Under the pieces are notes generated by a model. The model did no database searches. It saw nothing but the letters and a program-made list of their open reading frames with translations, and was not told where the DNA came from. DNA of 64,000 nt from Geosiphon pyriformis (taxonomy: Eukaryota; Glomeromycota; Glomeromycetes; Archaeosporales; Geosiphonaceae): positions 826,874-890,873 of the forward strand of contig JAAOMT010000590.1 of the NCBI GenBank assembly GCA_016748015.1, written 5' to 3'. The position numbers and the translations under genes are program-made. Positions within the stretch are counted from its first letter, which is position 1. Each line of letters opens with the position of its first letter. Positions 59,501 through 64,000 of this stretch are shown piece after piece.

Positions 59501-62500
59501 GACAGTTCCTCTCTCAAGTCTCGAAGTTCCCGGTCAAGTTGATTGGTAATCCCTTTTTGGTCAACATAATCACTTTTTGCTGTTTCAAGTTCTTTTATGG
59601 CTTCATCCCTGGCATTTTTCAATTCTTGCAAATCAAGTTCCCAGCTAGCTTTCAATTCTTTCATTTCCGCAGTCAAGGCTTCTTCGCGATTTTGAGCTTC
59701 GCCTAGTTTTGTTTTTAATGCTTCGGCCTCGGACTCTTTGGTCTTCAATTTTTGTTGCAAGAGACTTTTATCGATCAAATCACGTTTCAACATATCGATC
59801 AACTCATATTTACGACGGATATCCGATTTCAGAATAACAAGTTGTTCTTGCAACGCAACCACAATATCTTGTTCACCTCGCAAGCTTTCGATGGCTTCTG
59901 CTTTGCTCGCTAATTCCTGTTGTAAAATCTCAAGTTTTTCTTGAAGAGAATCAACGGTTCTTTGTGTGGGGTCGTTGACATGAAAATGCGAATTTCGAGG
60001 GGTTGGGACATGCTGTCCATCTTTAGCCTTTATGAGTTGTGATTCCAGATCTTTCATTCTAGCCTCCAGAGATTTGAAAAATATTTGACTTTCAGCCGTC
60101 TCTGGCTTTTCATCGGGCACTGATAAGCCATGGGATCGCTTTTCTTCGACCGTACGACGATGAGCTTCTCGTAGCTCTTGTAGCTCATCTTCCAGGCGTC
60201 GAATATTATTTTGATGATCGATTGAAGGGAGCAATAACGTTGCGATAGTATGACTTTTGGCTTCAATATCACCTTGCAGCTTTTCAATTTGTTTACGAAG
60301 AACCAAAGTTTCATCCTGTTGAGGTGAAGACGTTTCTGCTGCCTCTTGATCTTTATTTTCATCGCTTTCAATTGACGTGGTGACACCTTCAAGACGGGCA
60401 ACAGCTTCGGCCAAGTTTTCTTGACGTTGAATTTCTTGGGCGTCAGCTAATTTTTCTTCAAGTTCATTGACCTTGGCTTCAAGCTTCAAAACATGCTCAT
60501 GGGTAATTTCAGTTTGAATCTCAGCAGAAACCACCTCTTCTTCATTTGCTTCAGCATTACGTAATTCAGCTTTTAATTGTTCAATTTCTGACTCAAATTT
60601 TAACACTTGATCATCATTGCCAAGTTTTTGACGTTCGGAAAGCGTTTCCATAGTACGTCTTTGTGCTTCCTTAAGAATTTCGACCTCATCACGGAGACGT
60701 TGTACGATATCAAGTTGATCAATCTCGCTAGTGGTAGCCGAGTAACCTCCATCATTATATTCAGATGAGGTCATAATTGACATTAGCTCAACTTGAGCGA
60801 TAGCATCACGTTTCTTAATTTCGTGCCGAAGTTCTTCAACAATATCGAGAGTTTCACGATGACTCATTTCGAGTTTGGCAAATTCTTTTTTAACAGCATC
60901 AAGTCCTTTGGCCTTATCGTCATGCAAGGATTCCAGTTGTTTGAGCTCAATCTGAAGATTTTGAACGATGGCCGCGCTTGCGAGATCTCTTTTCTCGGCA
61001 CCTTTGATCTCGGCCGATAAAGATCTGGCCTTTCGATGAGTAACTCTATTGGCCGCATCTATCAGAGGATCTGTTTCTTGTTCAGCTTGTAGACGAGATG
61101 GAAAAGTGGCTGCACCGGCGGGGGGGGTCATCGGGGTGGCTGGTTGGACTTTAAAATGTTCATTAATATCAATTTCCATCAATTTCGCTTCGTCGAGATG
61201 CTGGTGCAACTCATCAATTTCCCGAAGACAAACATGATATTTTGCTCTGATCTCGTTGAGATTTGCCAAAGTATCTCCATGATTCTGCCGAAGAATAGAA
61301 AGTTTCGATTCGAGACCTGCGATAATGAGACGATCAGTTGTTTCAACAGTTGGTGTTGGAGTGTTAGAAGTGGGTGGAGTAGAACACGGTGTATCCTCAT
61401 CCGAAACATTGGAAGAAGTCGACGAAAGAGAACGCTCATGAATCATGTCATTCTCATGTTCCTTTAATTTTCGAAGTTTATCAACTTCACCAATTAACTC
61501 TTCAACCTTATTTTCTAACATGGTGATTCTTCGATCCCTATCGTTAATCTCACTTAAAAGCATTTTACGCTCAGCGTCACTTTCAAGATGCTTCAATTTA
61601 GCTTCCAGTTCCTGATAAGATTCTTCACGCTCCGCCAACCTCTTTTCAAGTTTCTCCGCATTCTGAGAAATTTTCGCCATTCTATCGTCAGTCTTGGTCA
61701 AACGCATTTCAAGATCTTGAATATAACATTCACTGTTTGATCCGGCGGTTTTGAGTTGAGTAATCTTGCTCCTCAGTTCTGATATCAATTCTTGATCTCT
61801 CTTCTGTTCAACAGAGTGACTTTCCAATTTAAGCTCAAGATCTTTGATATAATGTTCGGTGGTAGCTTCTCTTTCATGCAATTTCGAGATCTTATTTTTC
61901 AAATCTCCAATCAAATTTCTGTTTTGATCATTTAATTGTTCGACCTCAAGTAATTTGTTCTCCTGCTCTTGCATCATCGTCTCGGTGTGATTTAGAGCAG
62001 CACGAGAGAGTGCAAGTTGACTTTCCAGAGAGGAAATAGATTTTTCATACTCTTCAATCACAGGTTCTACGGCTTCTTGGAAGCTATTGGAAGCACGAAG
62101 CATAAAATTTTTCTCCTCCTCTTCCTTGACCGCCGCTAAAGAATTGTTAGCGTCCAAAGTTGTGGTGAGTTTTAAGTTTTGAACCCCATCAGCATTATCC
62201 TGATGCTTCGCCAGTTCAGCGTTAGCTTTGGCGAATTTTTGTGAAAGTTCGAAATAAGATTGTTGAAGTTGAAGCAGTTGTTCTTCGAGCAGTTCAAGAT
62301 CTTTATCTTTAGATAGATTAGTGTTGGAATTTGAATTAATACTTAGAGGTGTGGATGGTCGTCGAAGATGAGTGGGTGTATCTCGGCCATTTAAAGTTGA
62401 TGGAGTACTTCTACCTGAACCAGTGTTTATGCCACTACCAGCCTTTATAGCTTTAATCTCGGCACGTAATTTTACCACAAGGGCTTGTAAATGTTCAAGA

Positions 62501-62842
62501 TCTTGCCAGCCTGATTCTTCTTGATTGACGACAGCTAGATTCTTAATATTACGAGCTCGATTTGCATATTTTAAGGTGTTCACTGTTTCATTCAAATTGA
62601 ATTCCGCCGGGGAGACACAAGCGATCATGAGTGTTTGCGCATTACCACCAAGGGAATCTTGTAGTAGTCGAGTGAGCTTAGAGTCTCGATAAGGAATATG
62701 AGTTACATGTTTTGCTCTATTCGGATCTCCTAGTGCAGAGATCACATTGCCTAATGCGAGTAGACCAGAATTAATAGAAATTCCTTCTTTTACACGTTCC
62801 CCCGTTGCCGAAGTTCTTTTTAACTGTGATTATAAGTAGGAA

Positions 62843-62874
<32 letters not shown>

Positions 62875-63800
62875 AGGGGTTCAAATCAGAGATTTGGTTA
62901 AAAAAAATTAAGATTGTGATTGGTTTGGATCAAGATTTAAAATGTTTTCCAAAGTTCCAAAAGAGTCGAGAAACTTGTATTATATGAAGTGACGACTACT
63001 AGTTCGATAGTAAATTTTTCCCTCAAATCAATTATTTCACTAAATAAATAATGAATCACTTACTCTTTCACTACCAGCCAAATCTACAAAATGAAATTTA
63101 CTTGTACACGAAACCCAATCTCCTTCATCAAATCGTTTACTCATTCTAGAATTTGACCTGGTTGGGGTTATCATTCGGGAAGGCGTCGAGGGACGATTAG
63201 TTGATAATGGAGTTGGTGGGGTCACAATTGGACTTGCGGAAAGACCGTTCGCAGGGACGAATTTTTGTTGAATTAGTGTGACTGAAAAAATAGCGTGAGA
63301 TCGTGATGATTGTGCATTCATATCTGTCGCACCAACTTGTCGATTTAATGAGCCACGTGCCAAATGACTAGAAAATCAATTGAAACAAAAAAAGGTTAAA
63401 ATAGGATCAATATTAATATATATAAAGATTTCTCTCTCAGAATGAGGATCCAATATTTACCCTGTTACTTCTTCCGCTGAATTGACTCGAAATTCTTGAA
63501 GACCACTCCATAAGATATTTCCTTTAGAGTCTTCTCTAATCGTAACTTGTGGTCGAGATTCAGAATCTTGTTCAGCCAAAAGATCAATTAAATCTTCATT
63601 GTATATTTCGATAAATGAAACTTTGATTGTAAACTTTCGTGATTTGTATTGTGCCGAGTTAACATTTGAGAAAAGAGTGTTCATTGCACGAGGTATTATC
63701 CCTTTTGTTTCGGGTAATTGATTCATATGATCCGCTGTACCCATTGTATGTGTTTTGCCAGAAGAAGTTTGACCATATGCGAGGATTGTTACGTTGTAAC
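56506..63800 (-). CDS. Kinesin-4-like motor protein, giant coiled-coil form (5' end outside window)
   Basis: Microtubule motor. Visible exons are 63800-63461, 63367-63065 and 62823-56506; the first part of the motor domain lies beyond position 64000. Motor motifs: P-loop [25 protein letters not shown], switch [12 protein letters not shown], switch II LAGSER, then [20 protein letters not shown] and [20 protein letters not shown], which fits the kinesin-4 (KIF4/KIF21) class best. A ~50-residue Ser/Thr/Pro-rich insertion interrupts the motor between VTLIQQKF and FHFVDLAG. About 1,600 residues of heptad coiled coil follow. Near the end are Ser-rich and proline-rich segments ([17 protein letters not shown]), then a final short coiled coil ending in FMCF. 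More than 2,290 residues in the window, longer than usual for kinesin-4. Confidence 0.9.
62843..62876. repeat. (GAAA)n microsatellite in a kinesin intron
   Basis: About eight 4-bp units within the intron 63064-62824; read as TTTC on the coding strand, it forms part of the polypyrimidine region. Confidence 0.85.
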
Positions 63801-64000
63801 CTAAAAAAAAAGTAAATTGAAGAAAGGAGGAATATTTAATAAATGGTTTAAATTTTTTTTTTTTTCGAAAGAATGTTTAAAGAGATTTCAACGATATTCT
63901 TTGGAGTTCATTTTTATAAAGAACAATGAACATGAAGGAAAAAATCATGAAAAACTCGATATAAAAAAAAAAAAAAAAAAAAACTTTTTTCCCAAAAAAG
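63801..64000 (-). other. Intron of the kinesin gene at the window edge
   Basis: AT-rich with long A- and T-runs. An acceptor (TTTTAG on the minus strand) precedes the exon starting at 63800. The upstream motor exons must lie outside the window. Confidence 0.6.

Overview
This window looks like nuclear DNA of a very AT-rich filamentous fungus. It most likely comes from Glomeromycotina, a Rhizophagus-type arbuscular mycorrhizal fungus. The clues are a velvet-domain regulator (a fungus-specific family), fungal-type ATP synthase subunit h (Atp14) and a Bye1-like protein. Genes carry many short introns with GTAAGT/GTATGT-type donors, and gene islands of moderate GC sit in long, extremely AT-rich, stop-riddled repeats. 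Species assignment is inference; no marker gene such as rDNA is present.

Layout. 1-5.2 kb: decayed repeats, including a dead Tc1/mariner transposase gene. 5.3-7.6 kb: RPB10 (+) and RNase H1 (-), convergent. 8.2-10.9 kb: AT-rich DNA with a 34-bp minisatellite and a GC-richer island with an (AAT)n tail. 11.1-14.6 kb: a MAM3/CNNM-like membrane protein (+) and a small heat-shock protein (-), convergent. 14.7-24.3 kb: repeat desert with one isolated gene, ATP14 (18.1-18.9 kb), and several old retroelement remnants. 24.3-31.2 kb: a nearly full-length, recently dead non-LTR retrotransposon (LINE) on the minus strand. 32.8-36.2 kb: velvet protein with a very long Q/N/P/S-rich tail (-). 38.8-41.2 kb: a helical-repeat, probably mitochondrial protein (-). 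42.0-47.2 kb: PHD-TFIIS-SPOC protein of the Bye1/PHF3/DIDO type (+). 47.7-50.8 kb: KAE1 (+) and mitochondrial CLPP (-), convergent. 51.8-54.2 kb: cytosolic methionyl-tRNA synthetase (-). 56.5-63.8 kb: a giant kinesin-4-like motor (-), whose N-terminus lies beyond the window end.

The host genes are housekeeping genes (transcription, translation, proteostasis, mitochondria, cytoskeleton) and form no pathway cluster. Exon models were built by hand from conserved protein frames and GT..AG sites. For RPB10, RNH1, MAM3, ATP14, HSP20, velvet, the helical-repeat gene and BYE1 the exon lengths were summed and the frame closes.

The most notable signals are: (1) an AT-decayed repeat family with its own coiled-coil-like ORF whose 3' end matches the 3' tail of the LINE, suggesting tail sharing or parasitism; (2) three very small exons of 6, 11 and 14 nt in CLPP, RNH1 and MAM3; (3) decay of the transposons largely through C:G to T:A transitions, visible at catalytic residues and at Trp codons, which suggests a RIP-like or methylation-linked mutator. 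I did not find a CRISPR array, a tRNA or rRNA gene, or a defence or biosynthetic cluster.
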